From Balaenoptera acutorostrata (Eukaryota; Chordata; Mammalia; Artiodactyla; Balaenopteridae): a stretch of 64,000 nucleotides of DNA. Under the pieces are notes generated by a model. The model saw only the letters and a program-made list of their open reading frames with translations. It did not search any database and was not told the DNA's origin. The DNA lies in contig NC_080079.1 of NCBI RefSeq assembly GCF_949987535.1, positions 8,932,001-8,996,000 of the forward strand. The letters are read 5' to 3'. Both the position numbers and the translations under genes were made by a program. Positions 9,901 to 21,789 of this stretch are shown here, in pieces. Positions within the stretch are counted from its first letter, which is position 1. Each line of letters opens with the position of its first letter.

Positions 9901-12500
9901 AGAAATTTCTGCTGTCCTAAGCACACATTTTGAGAAGAAATCCACCAACAGACTTTTTTTTTTTTAGAAATGAACAGTCGATGGATTGGATTACGGGTCT
10001 GAAGCATTCTCAGGAAGGAAAAAAGCCATGATCATTTGGTGTGTTCAAGAAAATAGATTCTGTATTTTAATCAGAGCAAAAAAAATGGCCTTGCATTGTA
10101 TGTGTTTGTTTGTTTAGGTGTCTTATTAACTAATCAGATTTTTAAGAGAGAACACTCCACTTTAATTTTTCCTCCAGAGGCAGCTGTAGCTTTCCACAGT
10201 TTTTAAAGTGAATCCTCTAGGCAAAATAGATGTTTTCAAAGGAGACCTCCTTTTCTCCCCTGGGGTGAGGGCACTGCACAGACAGGGCCAGGGTAAATGC
10301 ATCTGGGCATATTCCCTCAAAGTGAATATGATCTCTGGGGCTTCTGGTGGGGAACCACCTGCATGGGAAAACTGGTGGGGAAGAAAGAGGGAAGTCAGAG
10401 AGTGTGATCTTTTAAAATGTGTACGTGCATGTGTATATAGCGATGGAAACGGCATATTTCATCGCAAGAGGATTTGCAGACTATGATCTCCGGGATGGGG
10501 ACAGAACCCTCACCCACCAACCCGAAAGGCCCCTGTCCCACGTGCCAAGACCACGTTCCAGGGCCCTGACTTGAAGACCTCGTTCACAAACAGCAGAATC
10601 GCTTCCTCCCGTTAAGTTTAAGAGCGCTTTGGGAAGTGGGCTTCCTGGGCCTCCTTGCTAAGCACTCCTTAGCCACCCTAGCATCCTGGATTTATCTTTG
10701 TACTGCCCTCCCCCCTGGGCACTGGAGGGCCCAGCTCTGGGTGAGACCCTGGGGTGAGATGTAAATGAAGCAGAGACACCCAGGTGGGAGACCTCAACCC
10801 CAGCAGAAAAACAGGAGACCCTTTCATTAGGGGCCTCACCATTTTCTCAATAAGCAATGTTTTTGATTCATATTTTATATACCTCGTTTTATTTTTTTAG
10901 GGGTGGAGGAGGGAGGTACATAGCTTATAGAAATTCACAAACAAAATTTTATCAATTAAGAGAGAAAAAGTTAAGTGGGGTGTGGTGTGGGGTGGAACTA
11001 CGTTCCTACACCCCTCCAAATTGCTAAAAGCTGGCTGCAATTTTGGCTCAGAGCTTCCTGGTGGCCAAAGCAAAATGGAAAACACAATCTTATGAATATA
11101 AGATTCACTGTTAGCAAAAGAAGAAAAGTAAATTTTAAAATAAGTAAAAATCTTTTAGTTTGAAAAGAAAAATATAAGCAAAATCGATGTTAAGATTCAG
11201 AAACCAAGAATTAAAGGCACCTTTTTTAAAAAATCAGATATTACTTCTTTCCTAGATTTTTTTGGTTTTTTATGTAATATAAAACTCTGAAGAGCATCCG
11301 TTGAAATTCTGATGCTAATCTTAACTATATGGAGAATTAAAAAGCAAGAAAACAGGACAAAATCATATTGTCAACACATCTTAAAAGCTGAACAGCTGGA
11401 AGACAGTATGTTTAACCACATTTTAAAACTCTAAATTAGCTGATTTACGCCATCATTTTGAGATCATCAGAATTTTCCCAAAGGTACTAAATGAATTTTC
11501 TGACCATCGTTGGCCATTTAAAGTATTAATTGATATCATGCATTCAGTGTAAAGAAGTCACTTTGCTATTCTAAAGAAGTATTTAAGGATCTTTTTTTAA
11601 GGAATAACTTTTGCTTCTTCTACTATCTGCGAAATTACCAGCAATAATTGAATATAGTTCGAAATGTTCAGAACTTAGAATTCTCAGCACCCTTCTTGTA
11701 TCTATTTTAAATAAATAGGCTTTTTTTCTTTTTAACCAATGTGATTGGGAGTAATGATATACAAATATCAAAGGAACCAGTAAAAGGAAGAGACAAGTGC
11801 CACTCTAAAAACAAGCAGAAGCATGTACTCTTGACTTGCACCCCCAGGGAAGAAAAGACTTTTAAAATGTTAACAATTTGGCTATATCCGGTTGTCTGTC
11901 TGGCTTGGGTGCTTCCTGGGGAATCACATTAAAGAATTCAATAGGCAGGCTTGAAAATTCAGAAAAGGGAAAATTAAATTCCTAGAGATAGTCAAGAATA
12001 TCGTATTCATAAAGAGCCTTTTCCGCAGGAGCTTGGAAACATGTAATATAACCTTCAAAGTAAAAACGGTTTGTTGCATTAGTTCTGCTTAGCTGACCAT
12101 GAATACTAATTGCAGGAAGAATTAACTGTGCCCAGTACCTGGGGGCAGGAACACACAAAAGTGACCGGGGAAGGCAAACAATGGAAAAGGTAAAAATGAA
12201 CATCCACACCCCCATTCAACTCAACATGATCTGCAGCAAAACCCTAAATTACAATGAAGCCAGTATCTGCCTCTTGCCCCTCAGAGATTAGAAGAAAAAA
12301 GAGAGGCGGCTGCAGAGAGATTGGGTTTTGGGGGTAAAAATAATCCATGCTTTTGCTCTCATTTCTCTTATTCAACCTTTCTTCTTTCCCAGTTGTGGCA
12401 ATTCCTCCACAGGGTCAGGAACTTTATTCTCTGGGTCAAGTGTCCCATTTTGCAGTATATCACCACATGAGAAACAACTGGTTGGTGGAAAGAAGGCTTT
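9900..12500. other. Repeat-poor AT-rich unique DNA
   Basis: 2.6 kb with no repeat family I can name, apart from short A/T runs and a GT-rich stretch near 10975-10996. No plausible gene. With 8.5-9.9 kb this makes about 4 kb without a SINE. Confidence 0.4.
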
Positions 12501-12682
12501 GGGGTAAGGATGGGCTTGAATATGGATTTCAGCTCTGTAATTTACTAGCTGTGTGAACTTAAGCAAGTCACTAAACCTCTCTGGGCCTCAGTTTTCTCAT
12601 CTGTAAAATGGGAACAATAGTGCCCAGATCACAGAATTCTGAAGATAAAATGAGAAAATATTTGTCAAGTGTCTGGTACATG
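12500..12682 (+). repeat. MIR (plus strand)
   Basis: Good match in order: ATTTACTAGCTGTGTGAACT, AAGCAAGTCACTAAACCTCT, CTGGGCCTCAGTTTTCTCAT, CTGTAAAATGGGAA, ending at AAGTGTCTGGTACA. One of the better preserved MIR copies in the window. Confidence 0.88.
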
Positions 12683-14597
12683 AGAAATCCTGAACGCTAC
12701 CCTCTGAATATTTCCCACAGACACAGAAGCTGCTAGAAATTCTTGCAACACACTCAGTATCCCTGCCCCTTCCTGGAAAGAAGAGCCTCTACCCCACTCC
12801 CAACCAGAGCTGATTGGCCAAATAAGAGCACCTGACATAGGCTCAACCAACCAGATCCTCTCTCCCTGGAATGTGAAATTGGGCCTGAGGTTGTTAGGGA
12901 CGGGACCTGTGTGGTGGTCACTGGTGCTTTATGTCATGCACTAAAGTGAGAAAAAGTCAGTGTGTCCTCATATATATCAGATCCCAAGAGCTGATTATTA
13001 AATCATAGGGAATTTTTTGAGCCAAAATTGTTAATACAACCATTATTAAAAATTAAATTGTATAAACTTACGTGTAAATAAATTATGTTAATAACAAAGG
13101 TAATGAATACTCAACACTCATACTTCCTAATTATTTCCTCTTATTTTATATTATTATGATGAATTTACATTTCATTTTATCTGTGCTCTTGAGATTACTT
13201 ACATCCATGTATCTTCACGGTGGAAACACTATACAGTGGTGCGCTCCTGGGCATCTCTGCCCAGCTCCACCTTCGTGTCGGCAGGTTTGTATCAGCCACA
13301 GTGGGAGTATGTACACCATGGCGATTGGAAAACACTCCAAATCAAGGCATTTTTCCCCTCCAGAAAGCTGGTTGTTAGACATTTACCAGAACAGCAATGG
13401 AGAAAACTTCTAAGTAGATGGGGAAAAAGTGAGGCAGTGGCTACAGGGAGCAGAGACAGAAGATGTGGAGAGAGTACAGCAAGCTTTCCGATTCCCAAGG
13501 CCACTCCTTTCCAGAGGTCAAGCTGCACTGATCTCAGGTTCCAACAAAACACCCCCCCACACACACACACACCCGTAGCCTTACCGTAAATTCCTTTGTT
13601 AGGCTGAAACTAGCCCATGTTGGTTTCTGCATTCCAGTCTTAACCAATGAATGGGACATAAAATCAATGAGAACATTGCACTGTCTCTTTTGGGGTCATT
13701 TTAATCTATTCTTAGCTAAGCATAATAATGAAGCCCTAATCACTGGTCAGCCATTGTTGAGATTTTTTTTCAAATCTCTGTATAACATGCCATGTATCCT
13801 GGAGATATTCCTGCTATTTCTTGCTCATCACCAAGAGCAATGGTGCATGAGTCTCAACTGGATCCCACAGGCCCTTTCTAACTCCCCAGTAGTGCCTGGT
13901 GCTGCTCAGACTGACTTTTATGTAACTACTCCAAGCTGTGCGTTAACTACTGTGACACCCACCAATGATCCAATTAGGCCTTAAATGTTTACTTAAGAAA
14001 AGGCTCTGTTCATCAAAAAGATTGGGTGGCTGGTGGGAAACTAGAACATTTGGTGTACTAAGTGATCCGCGAGCTGGCTTTTCACATAGCAGGCAGGCCA
14101 ATTAGATTTTCCAGGAAGATAAAAATGCTTTTAATCTTGAAATTTCCTTCAAAGAAGCAGGAACTCCAACTGCTTGCTTGTTTTCCCCTTTTCTGCCTCC
14201 CTCCCACTTCCTCCACACCTCTCTTTGATAAATTTTCTTTCTTTTTAATAATGGTTTCCTGTCCAGTGAAGTCTGCATCCTCTTCAAATCTGTTGGTGTT
14301 CAAGGTATTGAAATGGCAGATGCTCCCTAAATGGAAAAGAAACGGTCGGTACTGACAGAAACGCATTCAGAGTGGTTCTCCGCAGTACGTTTGGCAGGTG
14401 AGATATCCTGGCGTCTGCACAGAAAAGTAAACTTGAACACAGACAGCCCATGAAGTACACGTGGTGATTTAAAAATTTATTGCCAGCTCTCACACATCTC
14501 CCACCATTAACTAACGCCTTCTGAGAATCAAGGTGATGGCTAAAATGTTCATCTCAGCAGCTGTCTAACAGATTCAATTTCAGCTTCCTATCTCATC
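12683..14597. other. Unique DNA; short (CA)n at 13550-13573
   Basis: 12780-12900 (GAGCTGATTGGCC, CCAACCAGATCC) vaguely resembles old MLT1-type LTR sequence. 13550-13573 is a C run followed by (CA)n. The rest is unrecognised and contains only chance-like frames. Confidence 0.4.
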
Positions 14598-14611
14598 AAA
14601 ATCCTAAACAT

Positions 14612-14920
14612 GGACTTCCCTGGTGGCACAGTGGTTGAGAATCTGCCTGCCAATGCAGGGGACACGGGTTCGAGCCCTGGTCTGGGAAGATCCCACATGT
14701 TGTGGAGCAACTAGGCCCGTGAGCCACAACTACTGAGCCTGCGCGTCTGGAGCCTGTGCTCTGCGACAAGAGAGGCCGCGACAGTGAGAGGCCCGCGCAC
14801 CGTGATGAAGAGTGGCCCCCACTCACCGCAACTAGAGAAAGCGCATGCACAGAAACGAAGACCCAACACAGCCAAAACTAAATAAATAAATAAAATAAAG
14901 TGTAAAAATTAAAAAAAAAA
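14612..14920 (+). mobile_element. CHR-2-type SINE, short-body form, exact TSD
   Basis: Starts GGACTTCCCTGGTGGCACAG, B box GGTTCGAGCCC near 14668, tail AAATAAATAAATAAAATAAAG then an A run. The 14-bp duplication AAAATCCTAAACAT (14598-14611 and 14921-14934) is exact. Confidence 0.93.
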
Positions 14921-14934
14921 AAAATCCTAAACAT

Positions 14935-15205
14935 ATTCAAATTGCTATTTGCACATATGCCTGAATCAGGGCTTGGAAAACAAGTTATTTAACCTGCCAT
15001 TTAATCTATCCAATAATGTGAAAACAGGTTGGTCCACATGGAAATTGTACATAAATATTTGAATTCATAGATGACAGTCCATTTCTCAAGAGTCATGAGG
15101 AGGACCACAGTTAAAAACATCTATTCAAAAACTCACTTCTTCCCTTCAAGGCTTACCATTACTCACATATGTTTTCTACCCTGCTGTAATTTAGGTTTTT
15201 CTTTA
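14935..15205. other. Unique DNA
   Basis: No repeat or gene recognised. Confidence 0.4.
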
Positions 15206-15380
15206 TGACAAGGGTCAGCAAACCAGCCATAGCGTGAATCTGGCCTGTCACCTATTTTTGTCTGTCCTGAGAGCGCAGAATGGTTTTCAGTTTTACATTT
15301 TTAAAAGTTTTTTAAAAATCAAAAGAGAGTTTTTCACATATGAAAATTTTATGAAATTTGAATGGGACGCCAGGGGACCC
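15206..15380. mobile_element. hAT-type DNA transposon fragment (family uncertain)
   Basis: ACAAGGGTCAGCAAACCAGC followed by ATCTGGCCTGTCACC and CTATTTTTGTCTG follows the well-known terminus of several old hAT/MER elements (usual form GGGTCGGCAAACT...GGCCAAATCTGGCC). No second terminus found. Confidence 0.5.
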
Positions 15381-15719
15381 ATTAACATTTGGTGAACAAA
15401 CGCATGGATTGTCAGGAAATGTGTGTTGATGGCAATTGAACTGGAATAGATTTGTCTCCACCAGTAAGCCACCAGGTAATACGTTATGACCTTCCTGTGC
15501 CCAAGCAGAAAAGCAAGAGAGCACGGCCCCACCCTCAAGGTGCAGAGATCAACACACCCGAAAAAAATTAGTGAAGAGTAAAAGTAAATGACGTAAAGAA
15601 TTCCTTGCCTCTCCCTACGCATGACCCCTCTGTTCCCTGTATGTTCCCCCATCACGGCTCCTGTTGCTGTGGGGAGGCATTTATCTGTCTCCTGGGCTGG
15701 AAATAGTCATTCCTTTAGA

Positions 15720-15940
15720 GACCACTAGCTAGGACACAGTGCCAAGCACTTCACACACAACACTTCTTTTAATCCTCACAGAGACCCTGTGAGGTAAGAG
15801 CTTTCATTATCCCTGTTTTGAGGATAAGGAAACTGAAGCACAGAGAGGTTCAGTAACTTGCCTAAGGTCACAAAGTAAGTAGCAGAGGCAGGATTCAGAC
15901 TTTCTGAAAGAGTCTGGCTTCAGAGCCTGAGACCTGGAAT
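15720..15940 (-). repeat. MIR (minus strand)
   Basis: Complement of the MIR core: GATAAGGAAACTGAAGCACA, then AGAGGTTCAGTAACTTGCCT and AAGGTCACA. The preceding AATCCTCACAGAGACCCTGT and GCCAAGCACTT are the MIR 3' half. Long and well preserved. Confidence 0.85.
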
Positions 15941-16615
15941 GTTACATTGTAATGTAGCCATTTATATGGCGAGAGCTTTTGAAGCTGGTTCATGTCTTGG
16001 TCATCTTTGTATTATCAGAGCCTGGAACATACCAGCATTCCTCATAGACATTGCAGGTTCGGTTCCCGATCACCGCAATAAAGCAAATATCACAATAAAG
16101 TGAGTCACACAACTTTTTTGGTTTCCCAGTGCATAAAAGTTATGTTTACACTATTAAGTGTGCAACAGCATTATGTCTAAAAAAACAATGTACGTATCTT
16201 CATTAAAAAAATACTTTATTGCTAAATAATGCTAACCATCATCTGAGCCTTCAGCGAGTTGTAATGTTTTTGCTGGTGGAGGGTCTTGCCTCGATGCTGA
16301 CAGCTGCTGACTGACCAGCATGGTGGCCGCTGAAGGCTGGGGGTGCTGTGACAGTTTCTTAAACTAAGACAACAGTGAGGTTTGCTGCATCTCTTGATAC
16401 GTCCTTTCATGAACAATTTCTCCGTAGCCTGCAATGCCGTTTGATAGCATTTTACCCACGGTAGAATTTCTTTCAAAATTGGAGTCAGTCCTCTCAAAAC
16501 CTTCCACAGCTTTATCATCTAAATTTACACAATATTCTAAATCCGTTGTTGTCGTGTCAACAATCTTCACAGCATCTTCGCCAGGAGTAGATTCCACCTC
16601 AAGAAACCACTTCCT

Positions 16616-16880
16616 GGGCTTCCCTGGTGGCGCAGTGGTTGAGAATCTGCCTGCCAATGCAGGGGACACGGGTTCGAGCCCTGGTCTGGGAAGATCCCAC
16701 ATGCCACGGAGCAACTAAGCCCGTGAGCCACAACTACTGAGCCTGCGCGTCTGAAGCCTGTGCTCCGCAACGAGAGGCCGCGACAGTGAGAGGCCCGCGC
16801 ACCGTGATGAAGAGTGGCCCCCGCTTGCCACAACTAGAGAAAGCCCTTGCACAGAAACGAAGACCCAACACAGCCAAAAA

Positions 16881-16919
<39 letters not shown>

Positions 16920-16933
16920 ATTTATAAAAAAAA
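16616..16933 (+). mobile_element. CHR-2-type SINE inside Tigger1, exact TSD
   Basis: Complete short-body copy with a long (AAAT)n tail (16880-16920). The duplication AAGAAACCACTTCCT (16601-16615 and 16934-16948) is exact and consists of Tigger1 sequence, so the SINE is younger than the transposon. Confidence 0.95.
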
Positions 16934-16987
16934 AAGAAACCACTTCCTTTGCTCACCCATGAGAAGCAACTCCTCATCCGTTCAAGT

Positions 16988-17931
16988 TTAATCATGAGGT
17001 TGCAGCAATTCACTCACATCTTCAGGTTCCACTTCTAATTCTGGTTCTCTTGCCGTTTCCACCACATCTGCAGTTACTTCCTCCACCGAAGTCCTGAACC
17101 CCTCAGAGTCATCCATGAGGGTTGGAATTAACTTCTTCCAAACTCCTGTTAATGTTGACATTTTGACCTCTTCCCATGAATCACGAGTGTTCTTAATGGC
17201 ATCTAGAATGGTGAATCCTTTCCAGAAGACTTTCAATTTACTTTACCCAGGTCCATCAGAAGAATCACTATCTACGGCAGCTATAGCCTTATGAAATGTA
17301 TTTCTTAAATAATAAGCCTTGAAAGTCAAAATTACTCCTTGATCCATGCGCTGCAGAATGGATGTTGTGTTAGCAGGCACGAAAACACCATGAATCTCTT
17401 TGTACATCTCCATCAGAGCTCTTGAGTGACCAGGTGCATTGTCATTGAGCAGTAACATTTTGAAAGGAATCTTTTTTTCTGAGCAGTAGGTCTCAACAGT
17501 GGACTTAAACTATTCAGTTGTAAACGGATGTGCAATCATCCAGGCTTTGTTGTTCCATTTGTAGAGTACAGGCAGAGTAGATTTAGCATAATTCTGAAGG
17601 GCCCTAGGATTTTCAGAATGGTAAATGAGCATTAGCTTCAACTTCAAGTCACCAGCTGCATTAGCCCCTAACAAGAGAGAGTCAGCCTGTCCTTTGAAGC
17701 TTTGAAGCCAGACATTGACTTCTCCTCACCAGCTATGAAAGTCCTAGATGGCATCTTCTTCCAATAGAACGTTATTTCTTCTACATTGAAAATATGCTGT
17801 TCAGTGCAGCCACCTTCATTAATTATCTCAGCTGGATCTTCTGGATAACTTGCTGCAGCTTCTACATCAGCACTTGCTGCTTCACCTTGCACTTTGATGT
17901 TATGGAAACCATTTCTTTCCTTAAACCTCAT
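16988..17931 (-). pseudogene. Tigger1 transposase pseudogene (DDD catalytic core)
   Basis: Minus-strand transposase pieces. 17243-17458 holds NDNAPGH (about 17426-17446), a hallmark of pogo-type transposases carrying the second catalytic Asp. [10 protein letters not shown] follows, with the third Asp at 17342-17344, 32 residues further on, a spacing typical of Tigger/pogo DDD enzymes. 16988-17236 continues in the same frame after a stop. 17668-17931 is in a different frame, so at least one indel separates it. No intact protein is possible. Some host genes derive from this family, but nothing here suggests domestication. Confidence 0.85.
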
Positions 17932-18004
17932 GAATCAACCTCTGCTAGCTTCAAATTTTTCCTCTGCAGCTTCCTCACCTCTCTCAGCCTTCACAGAATT
18001 GAAG

Positions 18005-18241
18005 TATATACACTATTATGTATAAAATAGATAACTAATGAGAACCTACCGTATAGCACAGGGAACTCTACTCAGTACTCTGTGGTGACCTAAATGGGAA
18101 AGAAATCCAAAAACTAGGGGATATACGTACATGTATAGCTGATTCACTTTGCTGTGCAGCAGAAACTAACACAACAGAGAAAAGCAACTATATACCAATT
18201 TAAAAAAAAGAAAGAAAGAAATGGAGGAAGAAAGAAAGAAA
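18005..18241 (+). mobile_element. L1 3' end (5'-truncated) inside Tigger1
   Basis: TATAGCACAGGGAACTCTAC, TATAGCTGATTCACTTTGCT and GTGCAGCAGAAACTAACACA are the 3' UTR of cetartiodactyl L1s. It ends in an A-rich AAAG repeat. Tigger1 sequence stops at GAATTGAAG (18004) and resumes at AGAGTTAGGG (about 18246). The target duplication is not clear because the tail is GAAA-rich. Confidence 0.85.
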
Positions 18242-18767
18242 GAAGAGAGTTAGGGCCTTGCTCTGGATTAGGCTTTGACTTAAGGGAATGTTTGTGGCTG
18301 GTTTAATCTCCTATCCAGACCACTCAAGCTTTCTCCATATCAGCAATAAGGCTGTTTTGCTTTCCTCTCATTCGTGTGTTCACTGGAGTCGCACTTTTAA
18401 TTTCCTTCAAGAACTTTTCCTTTGCATCCACAACTTGGCTAACTGTTTGGCACAAGAAGCCTCACTTTGGGCTTATCTTGGCTTTTGATTTGCTTCCTCA
18501 CCAAGCTTAGTCATTTGTAGCTTTTGATTTAAAGTGAGAGAAGTGCTTCCTTTCACTTGAACACTTAGGGGCCACTGTAGGGTATTAATGGGCCTACTTT
18601 CAATATTGTTGTGTCTCAGGGAACAGGGAGGCCTGAGGAGAGGGAGAGATGGGGAAACGGCAGGTCAGTGGAGCAGTCACAAAACACACATCTATTGATT
18701 AAGTCTTATGGGCAAAGTTGGTGGTATCCCAAAACAACTACAATAGTAGCATCAAAGATCACTGCTC

Positions 18768-19045
18768 GGGACTTCCCTCGTGGTGCAATGGTTAAGAATC
18801 CACCTGCCAATGCAGGGGACACGGGTTCGAGCCCCGGTCCGGGAAGATCCCACATGCCACAGAGCAACTAAGCCCGTGCACCACAATTACTGAGCCTGTG
18901 CTCTAGAAATGAGAAGCCCGCGCACCACAACGAAGAGTAGCCCCCGCTTGCCGCAACTAGAGAAAGCCCACACGCAGCAATGAAGACCAAAACACAGCCA
19001 AAAATAAATAAATAAAATGGAAATAAATACATTTTTTAAAAAATA
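18768..19045 (+). mobile_element. CHR-2-type SINE, internally deleted
   Basis: Starts GGGACTTCCCTCGTGGTGCA, B box GGTTCGAGCCC, and ends with AAATAAATAAATAAAATGG and an A run. The central CACAACTACTGAAGCC block is missing after TCTAGAAATGAGAAGCC. It abuts the truncated Tigger1 end. No target duplication seen, so insertion may have coincided with a deletion. Confidence 0.85.
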
Positions 19046-19072
19046 GATGGGTGCGAGTTTAACTTAAGTCGT

Positions 19073-19130
19073 AGTATAATTTAAGTGTAATCTTAGTATA
19101 ATTTAAGTGTAATCTTAGTATAATTTAAGT
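19073..19130. repeat. 22-bp tandem repeat, about 2.6 copies
   Basis: The unit AGTATAATTTAAGTGTAATC plus TT begins at 19073, 19095 and 19117. The first two units are identical and the third is partial. The lack of divergence points to a young expansion. Confidence 0.85.
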
Positions 19131-19860
19131 CATGGAGGAGAACCAAGGTGCCCAGGGCAGGTGTGGAAGTGAGAAGCAAAGAACCGAAGACAACACCCTG
19201 CAGACCACCAGCCTCCAAGGGATGGAAGAGGAACACGCTTTTGGTAACAAGTGACGGAATGGTCAACTCAAACAATAATATAAATTCATGAAATTGGAAA
19301 GTCCGGAGGGAATCTCTGGCCTGGGCCAAGGCCTGATCCAAGGACACAGCCAGGTCTGCAGGGACCCATTTTCTTTCCATCTCTCTGCTCAGCTTCTGCC
19401 AGTGTTGTCTTCATCCTAAGGCTGGTTCCCGGAGCTATACCTTTCCTCAAAAAGAGAGAGCGTCTCTGCCCCAGCACAAGTCCTGAGCTTCCTTCCATGT
19501 GGACTGGCTCAGATGGATGCCTGCTTATGAATCAGTCTCCCCGGCCAGGGGCATGGAATGTGCCAATTGGCTTAACCCAGGTCATGGGCTCTACCCTTAG
19601 AACCTGGGGTGGCATCAGCTTTCCCAAACCTCAAGAATCAATGAAGTTAGAACTGGGAGAGAGAGAAAGGGGCCACCAACAAATGTCCATTGTCAGTGAA
19701 CTCTCAGGAAGGAGGCTGAGGTGGACCACCCTCGGGCTAGGAAGAAAACCAGCAGACAATGATGGTTCAGAAACCAGGGAGGAATGAGTTTCATAAAAGA
19801 AGTTGTTACAAGTGCTAAGTGCCACGGAGTGGTCAAATAAAAATGGGGATTAGAAAGTAC
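19131..19860. other. Unique DNA
   Basis: No repeat family recognised. Several opposing frames under 100 codons show no domain. Confidence 0.4.
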
Positions 19861-20240
19861 CCTGGGTCTTATGACGAGGAAAGTAAGAACCTGCTTATCA
19901 ATCAGTAAATACTTATCAAGACCCCAAGTCATATCAGGCCAGGTATTGGATCCTGGGATAGAGTGGCAACCAGGCTGGGCTAGGGCTCGAGTCTAGTGGG
20001 ACAGGCGACAGCTAAGTAGGCACACATGTAAGTACGATAATAAAGGAGACGTGGGAACGAGCAGCAGGGACACTAACACAGACTTGAGGACTCAGGGGAA
20101 GTTCCCCAGAGAAAGCAGCAGGTAACCTGATGTTGGAAGGAGGAGCAGGAGTTGGGCAGGCGGCTAGAGGGGTGGAAGGGGAGTCGCGTTCCAGGCAGAG
20201 GAAGAGCATGTGCAAAGCTCAGAGATACGCGGAGCTGCAT
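19860..20240 (-). repeat. L2-associated ancient repeat
   Basis: AATCAGTAAATACTTATCAA to ATTGGATCCTGGGATAGAGT resembles the reverse complement of the L2 3' end. TTCCAGGCAGAGGAAGAGCA with TGTGCAAAGCTC belongs to a common mammalian dispersed repeat I cannot name with certainty. Confidence 0.5.
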
Positions 20241-20477
20241 GAAGCTAGGTGTGGCTGGAGCACAGAGGCCGGCTCCACCGTGCCCTCATCCAGTGCCCTG
20301 TATAAAACAGGTCAGAGCCCTTGGCACACCTCCAGAGGCCTTGCCCCGCCCCCCAGGCCATGAATCGCTGCTCTTCAAGCAGGGTTATAAATCAACCCGT
20401 GGTGTCTCCATCTTGTCTTAAGGATCCCAAGGAAAGCCTGATCTAACATCTTCCTGAAGGAAGGATATGAAACACAT

Positions 20478-20590
20478 TTGACTGGAAGCTTTGGGAGGAC
20501 AGCGGTTGTCATCTGTTTCATTCACTGCCATTTCCCAGGTCTGAGACATGGTAGGCTCTCAATGAATAACTGTGGAATGAATAAAGGAAG
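20478..20590 (+). repeat. L2 3' end
   Basis: TTCATTCACTGCCATTTCCC, then GAGACATGGTAGGCTCTCAA and TGAATAACTGTGGAATGAAT, follow the L2 3' terminus. Confidence 0.7.
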
Positions 20591-21270
20591 CAAGCAAGCA
20601 GGAAGGATACCACTGACCTCCCTGCCCGAGTCACCTTTCTGGTCACCCCATCAAAAACAACAACAAATAACACAGGTTAGTAAACACACCTGGTACTTAC
20701 ATTATTCCTAAAAGGTCACAAGGTACCCTTAAAACCACCTGTCTGAGAATCAATGCCAAAGCTTTGGGGAATCCTTCCCTTTGTTGTAAGTGTGCCTCCA
20801 TTCATAATTCAGCCTCAGAGGAGGCAGGTGATGGGGATGGGAGAGGACAAAGGTCTCATCTCTAAGTGCCATCTGATGCCTACTATTGCCACATGCTTTT
20901 TTCTACCAAATAGGTATATTGTATCTTGAAATGGAGCTGGTCAGGATCTCTCCACCTTCCATTTCGATGAGGCTGTAGTTTAATTGGAAGTAGAATAACA
21001 TTTACATATATAATCATCACACCTCAACAAGAGGTAACTAAAAGCTTCTTATGAATGCATATCCTGCCACCTTGGTGTGGGTTTCATGAAACATCCTTAA
21101 TGCTGGCTAATTTTCTGTATGAGTGACATCGATAGGCTATATCAGTGAAAAACTTTGTTAAATTAGAGTATGTGTCTGGGGCTTAAAAGAGATCCTGCTA
21201 TAAAGTGTCAGTTTCTCATATTTAGAATGAAGCTGCTCATGATCCTATGCATAATAATAATTTGTGTACA
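20591..21270. other. Unique DNA, conserved-looking at 20980-21260
   Basis: 20980-21260 is repeat-free with AT-rich motifs (TTTAATTGG, ATCGATAGG, CTTTGTTAAATTAG) and could be a conserved element. The rest is unremarkable. Confidence 0.35.
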
Positions 21271-21299
21271 AATATTTAGTGCTTTTCAGGCTCCTTCAA

Positions 21300-21465
21300 A
21301 CAGTACTCTCTTGTTTGAACCCTGGAACACTCTGCCAGGTACATAGGGGGAGACATCAACCTTCATTTATCAGAGAGGAAAACAGAGGCCCTATGAGGTG
21401 AGGTGACCTATCCAAGGTTAACGGAGTGACCAATACCAGTTCTTAATCCCATATTCTTTCTACCA
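21300..21465 (-). repeat. MIR-like fragment (minus)
   Basis: CATTTATCAGAGAGGAAAAC, then AGAGGCCCTATGAGGTGAGG and TGACCTATCCAAGGTTAAC, match the minus-strand MIR core. Confidence 0.65.
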
Positions 21466-21639
21466 TTTCATCTGATAAGGCAATACATCCTATGGTTTTC
21501 TAGAATTATTATTTGCCAAAAGTTTGTATCACTTAGATGCAGAGTGACATTCTTAGCAAAGAAACCATAAGAGATGTGTATAAGATATTCGTTGCAAGAC
21601 TTCATGAGAGAGAGAATGCTAGAAGGACCATGGCTCAGA

Positions 21640-21780
21640 GAAGGGCCTCTTAAGATTGGCTGCCTGGGTTCAGATTCAGGATCTGTCACTAACACCTGAA
21701 TGAACCATGGACCAGTTCCTTCATGTCCCCGTCCCTGATGGACATGTGGGGTCATCTCCATTCTCCCAGGCTTCCATTTA
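21640..21780 (+). repeat. MIR-like fragment (plus)
   Basis: TTGGCTGCCTGGGTTCAGAT, then TCAGGATCTGTCACTAACAC and CCAGTTCCTTCATGTCCC, resemble the MIR 5' half. Confidence 0.55.
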
Positions 21781-21789
21781 GGGGTCCTC

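Larger units (their letters stand above)
16033..18767 (-). mobile_element. Tigger1 DNA transposon (pogo/Tc1-mariner superfamily), interrupted
   Basis: I recognise the Tigger1 consensus in reverse orientation almost throughout. It starts at the terminal repeat (CAGCATTCCTC at 16033, with TA just upstream at 16030-16031) and runs to about 18767. It is split by a SINE (16616-16933) and an L1 3' end (18005-18241). The terminal part beyond 18767, with the other inverted repeat, is missing where another SINE sits. A non-autonomous fossil. Confidence 0.9.
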
